This document shows, one piece after another, positions 34,106 through 44,570 of a stretch of 64,000 nucleotides of DNA. The stretch spans positions 129,001 through 193,000 of the forward strand of contig NC_037088.1 of assembly GCF_002994745.2 (NCBI RefSeq), read 5' to 3'. Made by a program: the position numbers and the translations under genes. Numbering within the stretch: the stretch's first letter is position 1; the number at the start of each line of letters is the position of its first letter. Source of the DNA: Rosa chinensis (Eukaryota; Streptophyta; Magnoliopsida; Rosales; Rosaceae). The notes beneath the pieces are model-generated. The model ran no database searches, had not been told where the DNA came from, and was given only the letters and a program-made list of their open reading frames with translations.

Positions 34106-34318
34106 CTCTTCAAGTTCTTCGAGTTCTGACCGGGTTTAAAAGAATAGAATTTGCAGAAGAATAGTGAAAGAAGAAAACAAAGGAAGCAACATTCTCATTT
34201 ATTTTCTACAACAAGGAATTCATGACTCATGGACTATATGGTCACGACTCATGAGCACTGTCATGCTCAAAAGAGACAGTTGTCACTCAAAAAAAGAAAC
34301 TCAAGGGATAAATAGTAA
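34106..34318. repeat. Direct repeat, copy 1 (partner at 42308-42500)
   Basis: This segment matches 42308-42500 in the same orientation. Shared blocks include TTCGAGTTCTG, TTTAAAAGAATAGAATTTGC and AGACAGTTGTCACTCA, with indels. It lies directly after the stop of the minus-strand coiled-coil frame, so it may be that gene's 3' untranslated region. Confidence 0.75.
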
Positions 34319-36527
34319 CTACGAATCAGCAGCAGTCTGACTCCAGCCTGCAGCCTCTTCCTGTTTCTTCTTTTTCTTCTCCAGGGCACCCTGCTTGAAC
34401 TTGGCATCATCCAGATACCCGGCAGCCACCCACTCCCGGAACTTCATGATGACCACTTTATCCTGCACGACTGTCAGTATTTGCACTAGCTCATCCAAGG
34501 TTTTGTACTCCTTGACAGCTTCCCGGCGCACCTCCGATATATTGCCCTCCAGATACTCAGCCTTGGTCCTCCAAGAATCGGCACTCCGCTCTACTTCCCG
34601 GAGAACCTCCAGATCAGCTTGCAACTTTCCCACCTTGCCCTCTAGCTTTGGGATTCTCTTCTGGGTCTCTTCTAGCTCCCACACTTTGTTTGACAGGGAC
34701 TCAACCTTCTGCTTGAGGGAATTGCGCTCTTTCGCTAGCTTGCACTTCTCCCTGTGCAGATACTTCACCTACCCGGAGAGATTGCTCATCTCTTCCTTCA
34801 ACCGAGTGTCTTCCTCGCTGGCGTCGATGGCATACACGTTGAACAAGGCCTCTAAAAATTGTCACACAAACAACACGATAACAAAAAATTCATGCATAGC
34901 GCAAGTTAGAAACAAAGTTCCTTACCCGCATCATCGACTCCTGGGCGATCCGCCGATTCTCTTGTGGAGTGTTGTCCTTGGCCCGGTCCAGGTTAATGTC
35001 TTTAGGTCTGCCAGCATAGACCTCACAAACCTCTCGTCTGCTACCCCGTACTCGAACAGTAACTGCTTTATTGGCTTCTTGGGAAGCGGAGGGACCATAA
35101 GAGATAGCAAAGCAAGGGATAGGGCAGCTTCCGGGACTACTTTCTGGCTGACACAGGCTTTCTTATATTCGGCACCCTGGACATCTTTACCAGTGTACGT
35201 CACTTCTACTTGGTCACCACTCCTATGGGGATGTCGGTGGAAGCTTTTCCTCTTCTCACCCGGGAGGACCCCCTCTTCACTACCAAGGGACTCGCTAGAA
35301 AGTGAAGCCTGGGACCCGGAGGCTTTGATTTTCCCCTTATCGGCAATGGTGACGATATTAGCAGTCTCGCTGGGGAGGCCTTCCCAATTCTCAATCTGAG
35401 CGTTCGGATTAGGCACCCCGTACGCCTTATCCGGTAACTCCAACAGCAGTTCATCAAGAGACTGATCAACCGTCTTCTCGGCCAGATTCACGTCAAGGAA
35501 GAGTGCATCCTCACCTTGGTTGATCAAGCGGTCCATCAGCTATGTATCATCCATCTTATCTTCTTCCTTCCTTTTCTAGGGTTTCCTCTTTAGAACTTTC
35601 ACTACAAGAAAACCAGTGTCAAAAAAAAAAAAAAACCATTTTAGACCCCTCATCTCACTAGGAACCCTCCCAATCTTCAGCCTCTCCAAGATGGAGTGCC
35701 GAATGAACCTATACGAGCTTCTTTCCTCCTCATTCCCCCATACAGCATATACTCTCGCAATCATTTTCCTTTCGATGGAAGACAGCTTATAAGATTGGTC
35801 CCTGATGGCTTGGTACGTCCCCGTTAATCGCCACTTCTTATTTTTGATCTACCATCGACCACCCGCAAGAAACACCTTGTTCCTCCATTTCTTGCTCTGC
35901 GATGTGGGTAGGTCGGTCACAAGAGGTTCGTAGTCTTGGGTAGCAAAGGACACCATCCCCCCACACTGTGCCTTCTTCAAGTAGGCAACCCGGTACACGG
36001 CCCGAAACTCATTGATGGATGGCCAGCCTTGCTCGCAAAGATCCCACATGGCCGCCATAAATAGGATTTACCTCCATGCATTTGGCGTCAGCTGCCCTAG
36101 TGACAAATTCAGCATCCTCAACAGGTACTGCAGGCATAGAGGCAGCGGGAGCGACATCCCTTGATGCAACTGATTCTCGTGTAAGGCCACCCACCAGGGG
36201 GAGGGTTGGCCGCTGACTCACCGGGTTGCAACGACCTTAACTCTACTTGGTTCGGTATCCCCCATCGTTGTCTCAAAGAGTTGTTCTCTCTCATCGTCAT
36301 GCTCCTTACCGGCTCCCCACATAAGGTCCCATCCACCAATGTATACCTGGGCTTCGGTATTCCAGAATCGCCACTGTAATTCTTTCCCCGGACCCTGGAT
36401 CCTCTTTCGCGGAACTCATCCCTCCACTCTCGGAACCTTCTGCACTCCCAGTACTCTTAGAGAGCACTCTTGTCGAGGACCCAATCTCCTCAATCCTAGC
36501 TTCTCCCCGGGTACTGCTGCTCGCCAA
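34319..36527 (-). pseudogene. Antisense accessory gene of a gypsy-like element (putative gypsy-type transposon family), broken
   Basis: Pieces in several frames follow the plant putative gypsy-type transposon layout. An acidic Ser-rich start lies at 36527-36310, then a RQRWGIPNQVELRSLQPGE segment at about 36280 resembling the one in the 23450 ORF. 36058-35849 reads NEFRAVYRVAYLKKAQCGG and then WRNKVFLAGGRW. A charged segment follows at 35536-34931. The last frame (34768-34319) is a coiled coil, LAKERNSLKQKVESLSNKVW onward. Frameshifts and stops at several joints show it is not expressed as one protein. An LTR with polypurine tract lies to its right, so the gene is antisense to its element. 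Confidence 0.6.
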
Positions 36528-37289
36528 GTTCCTATCTATGTCTGCCTCTGCTTCTCTCGCAGAGGCCTGGCGAGACGATCCCGCTCCCCAGCTACGGCTT
36601 TAGCCTCTGATTCCATCCTAGGCCTACCAATATACTCTAGCCCCGCTCAAAACTGCTATATGGGAATCAGAAACATGAGTCAGCCTAGAATTCTAGATCT
36701 AGGGCTCCGTTCAAGTATGGATCACTCCACACACGAACTACAAAAACCCAGAAAAAAAAAACCCCAAATCACTACTACAGATTCTACCCATTCCTAACAC
36801 CCAGTTCGTACTACGACAGATTCAAAACAACAAATACAAAACCCAGAACAGTACAAAGCAAAACCCAAAACATGAACATATAAATTTTGCTAGAATTCAG
36901 AAAGCCAAAACGACTCACCTCTTCAACCACTATCGTTCGCCTGCCCACTCTCCCAACGCAGCTATTTTCTTTGCGCTTCTCTTTCCTCAAAACAGCACCG
37001 ACAGAAGGACGTCGAAATTTCACTCTTTCAGAGAATGAGAGAATTTCAGAACTTTCAGTAGAGTTTTAGAAATTGCAGAAAATGGAGGAAGAAGAAACAA
37101 TTTTCCCTCTTAAATTCAACCCATAGGCAATCACAGCCGTTAGCCGCAAGGGGTCGCCACCGTCAGATAACGCCACGTGTCCCGCTATCCCCATTATCTC
37201 CTCGGATACGCAAACCATCAAAGTCGAAGCGACGGGCATTTATTGCCCTCTCCGGAATCTGCGCGTCACGTGCCTCGCATGCACAACTC
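36528..37289. other. Leader region of the antisense gene
   Basis: Between the broken gene and the minisatellite there is no coding sequence I can support. On the minus strand it would hold the 5' leader and promoter of the antisense gene; no promoter motif is clear. Confidence 0.35.
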
Positions 37290-37790
37290 ACCCCATAGGG
37301 TACCAGAGGCTCAAGCCCTCTCTTGGACCCCACCGGGTACCAGAGGTTCAAGCCCTCATTTGGACCCCACAGGGTACCAGAGGCTCAAGCCCTCTCTTGC
37401 ACCCCACCGGGTACCAGACGCTCAAGCCCTCATTCGGACCCCACAGGGTACCAGACGCTCAAGCCCTTATTTGGACCCCATAGGGTACCAGAGGCTCAAG
37501 CCCTCTCTTGCACCCCACAGGGTACCAAAGGCTCAAGCCCTCTCTTAGACCTCATTGGGTACCATAGGCTAAAGCCTTCTCTTGCACCCCACCGGGTACC
37601 AGAGGCTGAAGTCCTCATTCGGACCCCACAGGGTACCAGAGGCTCAAGCCCTCTCTTGCACCCCACAGGGTACCAGAGGCTCAAGCCCTCTCTTGCACCC
37701 CACAGGGTACCAGAGGCTCAAGCCCTCTCTTGGACCCCACTAGGTACCAGAGGCTCAAGCCCTCATCCAACCCCACAGGGTTACATCGGA
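37290..37790. repeat. 37-bp minisatellite, about 13 copies
   Basis: A tandem array of a unit containing CCCCACAGGGTACCAGAGGC and then TCAAGCCCTCTCTTG. Each copy has a GGTACC core; variants swap CAGAGGC/CAGACGC and CTCTCTTG/CTCATTCG. Because 37 is not a multiple of 3, the array cycles through three frames, producing repetitive open frames on both strands that are not genes. It lies between the antisense gene and the polypurine tract. Confidence 0.95.
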
Positions 37791-37924
37791 TGCGCTATAG
37801 AGTAGCTACCTGCAATGCAACCCGCTCAAGACATCTCTTGCACGCAAACTTGGGGGACTCCCTACGGGCACATTAGTGCCAAACCTTAAATTTATCAAGT
37901 CCCCACTCAAGACATCTCTTGAAC

Positions 37925-38437
37925 GGGAACTTGGGGGACTTGTGCACACTAGTTGATATTTCACTAGGTTTTGGCACTATCCGCTGGGGCTGTAGGAATA
38001 CCCAAGTACCATGCCATTGGCCGGGTTCACAACCCACCATAATGGTGCTCGTCAGGGATGATACCCCGGACACAAAGGGGCTCGGACCTGGCCAGCACAG
38101 TCCATCCAAGTACACACCAGAAAACTGATAACTACAAAGGGAAAACCTGCGTACCACATCGAAGAGATGGGACACACCTTTCCCATGCTTGGGTATTAAA
38201 GATCAACACAAACCACCTTTTGAGGGTAATAACTCCTTTACTTATACTGTTGCTCTACTCATTTGTTTATTGGTATCTTACTCTAGCATCGAAGAGGTAT
38301 AAATCGTCCGGTACGGTTTATTCCTCTAATGCTGTGTTACTGATACAAGATTCTGGAGTTAGGTTGGTACCCGGAGCGGTATAGCATTCTGTGTGAGGTA
38401 CCCGGAGAAAGCCACCAGAAATAGCTGCATCTAGACA
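37925..38437 (+). mobile_element. Polypurine tract and 3' LTR of a gypsy-like element
   Basis: A polypurine-like GAACTTGGGGGACT precedes a TG...CA unit, TGTGCACACT (37941) to ATCTAGACA (38437), about 497 bp. A GGGTATTAAAG box and the AAATCGTCCGG region fit an LTR promoter and R/U5. The flanks read as the PMD-type gene on the right, so this element apparently inserted into that gene. The 5' LTR and gag-pol are not seen in the window. Confidence 0.6.
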
Positions 38438-38469
38438 TTTCTGGGCCATGCCTCAGTGGTCGTTTTACT

Positions 38470-41400
38470 CTCTCAGAAGCCAGGAAGGTCACCCAACAGT
38501 TTGTCTATTGCACTAAATTGGGCGTCAATCAGGGCGGCTTATCGGCGAAGTACTCTAACAGCTTCTCAAGCCCTCTCAAGCAGGCCGGGTGCTAATAAGT
38601 TAGGACCCAGAAGTCCGCGAAGGACTTCCTTGGCCTCTTTTACAACCCCAGGAGGAGTCACTTCAAGAACACGAGCTAGCCTCTCCAACCTAGAAGGCTC
38701 GCCAGGAGGAGGCTCTGCGATAGGCCCCACTTCTTCAACTATTGGTTGGGGGCCTGCCTCAGCTACTGCTTCATTCACTTAGGGGGCATGGGGGGTAAGA
38801 TCGCTGTTGGCATCATCCGCCAGATTTGGATCAATGTGACCCTCGCTAACGGTCTCCTCAATAGTTATGGGCCACTTCTTCAGTACCGACAGGGCTCTGA
38901 CTCGGAAAAGGGATATCAGATGTTAAGAGAGCCGACATTGAACAACAGTAAGAGAAGAAAGAAAATTGGTGAAGAAGGATACCTCGTCGGCCTGATGTTC
39001 ATTAACAGCGACTGGGTCTCTTGGGCCATTACTGGGATGACCTGCGCGTCAGTCACCGTTTGATCTTGATCAACCATGAAAACATCAGGTCCAGAATCTG
39101 GCACTACTTGTTCTAGGATGCCATCTCCTGTCGGATTCTCGTCAGGGGCATCCGAAGGGGGCACTGTCTCCTCAGCCTCAAGGGAACTATCATTCACTAC
39201 CTGGACTGCCACAAGAGACGGCGGTGGGTAGTCCACAAGGCATGGCTGAGTTTGGGGTATTACTGGGCTTGAGGGCGTTTAGGCTTGCGAAGAGGCCGCT
39301 TCTCCTCCTATAGTAGATTGGCTTTCCCTGCTTTACCTGTAAGGACCAGTGGTCCTGTGACGAACCTGTAAATGAGGAACGTTTATCATAAGGCAAAACT
39401 GAAATAAAGTGATGACTTTATAACTTATTTTAATTGAGAAATTACCGGTCGAGAAGCAAGTGGTTCATTTTCTTCCCAGTCATCGCTCAGGGGACTGAAA
39501 CAACTTCGTTTGCGAGACTGGGTGGCGGCGACCTAACGAAGGATGAGAAGTTGAGTTTGGGACCAAAAGGGTGTCAAAATTAAACATAAAGACAAGTCAT
39601 GTGGAGTTTTTTACCCTTACCGGATCTTCATCGTCGAAAGAATCCTCAACCTCAGGTTCCTCTGCCATAGCCTTCTGCTTCGAGGCTTGACCAGTAGCAG
39701 TGGAGGAAGAGCCAGTCTGCTGACCACTGGTTGGCGGCACACCCCTAGCTTTGGTAATCTGTTGAAATAAAACCTCAATTGGAATCAGGGAGTCAAAAGA
39801 GGGGGAAATTGGTTAATGCAAAAAGGAACTTACCGCAGGCTCTGGTTCGCGGATTCTTATACCCTGTGCAGGTTGTGGAGGTTACGCTTCGCGGATAGGG
39901 AATCGGGCGAGCACTTGAGAGTCGGTCTCGCCAAGATAGTTTAGGAGGCGGAAGAGCATCGCAAAGAGTTCTTCGTTTGATAAAACCCAGCAGTTAACAG
40001 AGACCTTGGCCCACCATGAATCATAATCCTCGTCGACAGGATAAATGACATCAGCCCAAGTAGGGGGGTCGATCAGGACGAGCGTGCTTTGGGCTGGAGG
40101 AGGTCTAGTGGGGAGGCCTATTTTTCACCAAGAAGTGTTGTAATTCTAGGAATCGAAAATGGGGAAAGGCACCAATTGGGCTAGACCAAGTTGGCGAGCG
40201 CAGTGGTTTGGACCGTAGACCAAGTTGGCGCCCGATCACTGTAATCCAGACCATTGGGTAGGAACCCTTGTTGAAGGGGAGGTGGGAATCTCCTATTGAG
40301 AACCAGATCCAAATCTAGTATCTTGTCCAGAAGATAAGGTAGGAAAAACACTCAGAATATGGCGGGGAGGTGTACCTTTCATACTGGCAGAGCCATTGAC
40401 CCAGGAGTGAGTTGACCGGAGGATTTTCTGGAATGTCTAGTAAGCGGAAATGAGGGAAGTAGACCTGTACCCAGAAGTCCAGGATCCATAGAGGGCCAGA
40501 AATGTTGATCTCAAAGGGATGCATGGTGGCCTGGTAGAGAGCTCGGTATAGCGAACCCAATACGGGTTGCCCGAGGCCAACACAGCTGCCGTTGTAGAGA
40601 GCGGTGGCCAGGGAAGCCCAGGTACCAGTAGGTTTGTTGGAGGAGGTGCAGAAGATATACTTACAGAGCCAATACTCAAGGAAAGCGATGTCGCCAATCG
40701 CATTGTACTCTTCGCGATAATGGCTTCGAAAGAGGATAAGATCGACTGTGGGAGGCATGGCTGGCTTGTTCCATTCGTGAGGGGAATTCAACAGCATCGA
40801 ATTGGCCATGCACATAGGGCTCGTAGTCAATGGGCAGCCCTGTGATAGCGAGAACGTCCAGCAACGTTATGCTCATTTGCCCAAATCGGAAGTCAAAGGT
40901 GTTGCTGGAGGTGTTCCAGAGGCAGAGGGCTGCGGCTAGAGGTGAGCGATTGGCGTCGCTGGGGAGTTGAAAGCATAGATCGATAGTGTGGGTGATGCCT
41001 ACCGCATTCCAGCGAGCCAGATCCTTGTCTCTGACTTTGTGATACCAAGCGAGTTCTTTTGCACTCACTGACCGCCAGAACCCTACTTTGGCTCTTTGTT
41101 GACATTGGCCCCAACTGCTGAAGTCGCCAGGGGTTCTTCGGAGGACTGGAATAGGGCGGCGAATGGGCAGGCTATACAAGGCCATGGCTTCCTCTGGCAT
41201 AGCATCTCGGGGAACGGGATCCAATCCGGCTTGGGAATTGGGAAAGCTAGATAAAAGGGGCCTCTGGATTGTGGTTTGAGCGAAACACCGGGCACCCACA
41301 CCGGTTCCCCAAGCGTGGATGGCCTGTTCATTGATCTCCTCTTCCTGATAGATGATGATTTTCTTCTGAGGGGCAATTTCTGGGTTTTTGAAGGAGAGTT

Positions 41401-41560
41401 TGTCTGGGTTTAGAAAGAGACTGAAAAGGTTTCTGATGTGACATATCCGGACATTTGCAACAGAATTTAAATAGAAGATTTTGTGAGGGAAACGATGCGA
41501 CGAAAAGACGTTTAGCAGTTGGGCAGACGCAAACCTTCATTAATGGCCTCGTTTCTGTCA
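38470..41560 (-). pseudogene. Plant mobile domain (PMD, aminotransferase-like) gene, degenerate
   Basis: The minus strand encodes a damaged relative of the gene at 60325-63717. 41299-40676 holds the PMD core: AMALYSLPIRRPIPVLRRTP, PGDFSSWGQ, WNAVGITHTIDLCFQLP, then FGQMSITLLDVLAITGLPID. After a frameshift, 40830-40315 continues with FLEYWLCKYIFCTSSNKPTG and WILDFWVQVYFPHFRLLD. The C-terminal conserved stretch RLERLARVLEVTPPGVVKEA is at about 38680, before the homology ends at the LTR at 38437. PMD proteins are a plant family that includes host genes MAIN and MAIL1 and many transposon-borne copies. Frameshifts make this copy a pseudogene. Confidence 0.78.
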
Positions 41561-41632
41561 TAAGTTGTGTCGCTTAAGTCCTCTTTGATCAGTTACATAT
41601 TCACGGGCCTGATCTCGAGGCCTAGGAGATAA

Positions 41633-42307
41633 TGTTTGAGCCCAAAAATATTTTTGGCAATATCCTTTAAGAGGATTCAGCATAGCGGGCCGATACATGT
41701 GGATCAAAAATAAGTCTACTTGGGTTTGGGTTATAGCTTCGCCTATTCCAGAGTCCGTAAGGAAAATGAGCCCTTATAGGAATCGAGCAATAGAGACTGA
41801 TTAGGAATCGTTAATCAATAACCCTTCTATGGCAAGGAACCGTTGAAACCCTAGGTATAAATATAGGTTTCAAGGACAGAAAAACAACAACAACTCTTCA
41901 ATCGACTAATCACACAGATTATCCAAGCCTCCCCAGAGCAACCTTCAACCTAGTTGAAACCAGCGAACAAGGGTAACGCCCTCACAACCCAGCGAAGCTA
42001 AAGTCACGCTTTAGCAAATCCGTGCTTTCTCCTACTTCCCGGTAATTGCTTTGCTTAGTCTACAACACTAAGTATCGACTCGGTGACGCAAGAGATCACA
42101 CCACAAGTCCTTATCAGTAAGGCAAGAAGTTCTTTTTCGAAAGGTAGGAAAAAGAACCTGGTGATGAGGTTGGTGCTCTTTTCGTCCACAACGTTTGGTT
42201 TAGAAGTCAGGTCAAAGGACGCCCTGACGACTACACTGAAAGGTGTTGGCACGCTCGGGCACTCAAAAGAGACTGTTTGCTATCCAGACTGATTTTGGAG
42301 TCAAACA
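41633..42307 (+). mobile_element. 3' LTR of a gypsy-like element carrying the PMD gene
   Basis: A 675-bp unit starting TGTTTGAGCCC and ending GGAGTCAAACA, with a purine-rich CCTAGGAGATAA just before it. The LTR at 58186-59453 is a reverse-oriented relative: shared blocks on the complement include AAACAGTCTCTTTT, GAGCACCAACCTC, GATACT(T/C) and GCTAAAGCGTGACTTTAGCT. In both places the PMD gene runs away from this LTR, antisense to the element. The 5' LTR was not found. Confidence 0.65.
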
Positions 42308-42500
42308 ATGGGTCTCTTCGAGTTCTGGCCGGATTTAAAAGAATAGAATTTGCAGAAGAATAGCGAAGGAAGAAAACAAAGGAAGCAAAATTCTCATTAA
42401 TTTTCTACAGCAAGGAATACATGACTTGTATAGTCCAATAGGTTGCCAGCACCTTCATGCTCAAAATAGACAGTTGTCACTCAACTATAACATACATTAG
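42308..42500. repeat. Direct repeat, copy 2 (partner at 34106-34318)
   Basis: It begins exactly at the end of the LTR at 42307 with ATGGGTCTCTTCGAGTTCTG and follows the 34106 copy for about 190 bp with several indels. Either the PMD-bearing element inserted into another copy of the 34106 family, or the region was rearranged by a duplication. Confidence 0.75.
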
Positions 42501-43901
42501 TAACTAATTAAACGTAGAGTAATATAAATGGAAGTATGGAACGGTACACCATCGTGAATGGGCCTCATTTGGACTGAGCAATCTTTAAGTTAATCCTTTA
42601 ATTGATGGGAGGCCCATCAAAATCGCTCCTGTCCCGCAAGTTGACTGCTCTCTTCCTCTCCGTCTCCCAGATCTGTAGTTTCGATTAACTCTTTACTGAG
42701 GTAAGCTCTTCAAGCTTTCAATTCATGCCCTTAGTTTCTTTCCTACCTGGTTCCTTCTTCCTTTGCTTTGATTTCTTGTGTTTTGATCGAACTAATTTCG
42801 ATGAAGGTTGAAACTCCTTCCAGACTTGGTGAATTTTTTTTTTTTTTTTTTGGCTTTCAATGATGCCCTCAATCGAAAGACCAATTTGGTTTGGATGAGG
42901 TGCGAACCTATGATTCTGAATTTCTGTTTAAATAAAGAAGAACCCAGTAGGGTTTCAAATGTGTCTGAGATGAATGACGTCTCATCTGGGATTTGGCTCT
43001 TGTAGGATCCAGTTTAGGTTCTGAAATTTGCGTGTTTCGCTGTGAAAACAATGCATCAGGGATACCTTTTATAGAATTCACCCCCTGAGTAGTGAAAGAA
43101 AGAATAGATGGATCTATATATAACTATTGCATAAGTTATTATTGGAAATTTTGGGTTCAAGCAACACACTTCAATCATAATATACCATGGCTGTTAGCTG
43201 GCCCGTTTTGTTGGTTCTTAGTTATTGCGAATTTGACTGAACTTTACAAGGACACTCAACAAAGAAACTAATTAGCGTCAGGAATTACCAGTCCGTTGCA
43301 GCACACTAAAATTATTTCAGTTAATTACCAAATACACTATCGTTTTTCATCTGCCGTGAGTATTATTGGTTTATAAACGGATTGATGAAGTTGCTGGGTA
43401 TGGTTTCTGGAGTGAAGAAGCGTTTCTCATAAAGCTTTTCTTTTCCTTATATTCAGCCCAGCCTCAGCGTGTTCTTTCCGTGCAAAATTCAAGTTCTTCT
43501 TACTCGACTCCAATCCACTTCTGAGTCTTTCTTGCCAGCCGACTGCCGACGCCGCTTCGTTCGGTCCAAAGTTTGACGACAATCACACTTTCTACTGGGT
43601 AAGCTAATTTTTTCTCATCCTGTTCTGTTTCCAATATGCCTTTCTTTTGTTCTGGTGCTAGTTGTTCATTGTTTTTTATTTTCTGGGCGTTTCTGTTTAT
43701 TTTTTCCACAATCTTTAGTTTCCTCGTTCCTATTCCCTATATCTGTTAATTTCAATGCTTTGTTTTTGGATGAGGATTCCTTTAGTAGAAAATTGGAATG
43801 AGTATGGGTCAAATTGTCATTTTGGAGATGATAAAGTTTGAGTCGGAACTTCTGAGTTGTACTTATTGAGTGTTGAAGCATGTCTTCTTGGTAGTGCATA
43901 A
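42501..43901 (+). promoter_or_regulatory. Leader and promoter region of the Harbinger-type gene pair
   Basis: Two stretches look like 5' untranslated exons followed by GT donors: about 42630-42700 (ending TTTACTGAG before GTAAGCTCTT) and about 43440-43600 (ending CTACTGG before GTAAGCTAAT). They could be alternative first exons of the downstream genes. No upstream exon with a SANT domain is visible, although related proteins carry one. Confidence 0.4.
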
Positions 43902-44288
43902 ATGAATTTCATGGACGAGGATGCTTCTTCGGGCTCTGGTGATGATGCACACTTGCTAGATGGAAACAAGCATCAGTCTGGGATACCATCAAATTCAGGG
44001 CGTAGGAAGAGAAGTCGCAAGGCTACAGGTGATGCTATAGTGGATGCTATGCTAGAAATAGCTGCCGCTTCAAAAATGAGGGCGACCGCAATCATGAAGA
44101 ACGAGGACCGGTTTTCTATAAGCAAATGCATAAAGGTATTAGATGAGATGCTAGGCATCGATCAGCAGGTCTACTTTCTTGCATTGGATCTATTTGAGAA
44201 TGCTAATGCGAGAGAAACATTCATCTCTCTTAAAAGTGAGAAGCGATTACTGTGGTTGCAGCGCAAGTTTAGTGCTTCCTCTAATTGA
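43902..44288 (+). CDS. Myb/SANT-like protein, C-terminal part (Harbinger ORF1-like)
   Basis: 128 residues. After an acidic/basic linker (GRRKRSRKATGD), residues 44-125 match the conserved C-terminal helical region of plant L10-interacting Myb-like and Harbinger ORF1-type proteins: AIVDAMLEIAAASKMRATAI, then EDRFSISKCIKVLDEM and YFLALDLFENANARETFISL. The N-terminal trihelix/SANT DNA-binding domain is absent, so the ORF is a fragment or its first exon is unidentified. It lies 282 bp upstream of the transposase-derived gene on the same strand, the usual ORF1-ORF2 order of Harbinger elements. It may act in a complex with that neighbour. Confidence 0.6.
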   Translation: MNFMDEDASSGSGDDAHLLDGNKHQSGIPSNSGRRKRSRKATGDAIVDAMLEIAAASKMRATAIMKNEDRFSISKCIKVLDEMLGIDQQVYFLALDLFENANARETFISLKSEKRLLWLQRKFSASSN

Positions 44289-44570
44289 ATGGTGTGAGCG
44301 GATTTTTTTCTTCTTCTTTCTATGTGTTGTTAATGTGGCAAAAGTTCTAATGGATTGTATAAAGTTTGCTCTGAAACCTTGAATATTGTAACTAGTTTGA
44401 CATTTGGATTTGGAGCCATTTCATTTTTTAATTTCAGAGTTGGATGATATTTAGCAGATCTAGGTTCCTTTTGTTGGTTTACTTTTGGTTGTGTTTGAAG
44501 TCCATATACATTACTCAAGTGATTGTCCTTTTAGTATCTTAATTGTTATTTTACAGATACATCAGCTGAA

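Noticed and set aside
34395..35399. 334-codon plus-strand open frame
   Set aside because: It lies antisense to the broken accessory gene, whose minus-strand pieces (coiled coil, charged segment) have recognisable composition; the plus frame has no domain.
37177..37805. Repetitive open frames over the 37-bp array; also a superficial likeness to a CRISPR array
   Set aside because: The frames exist because the repeat lacks stops. There are no unique spacers between copies, and the setting is a plant genome.
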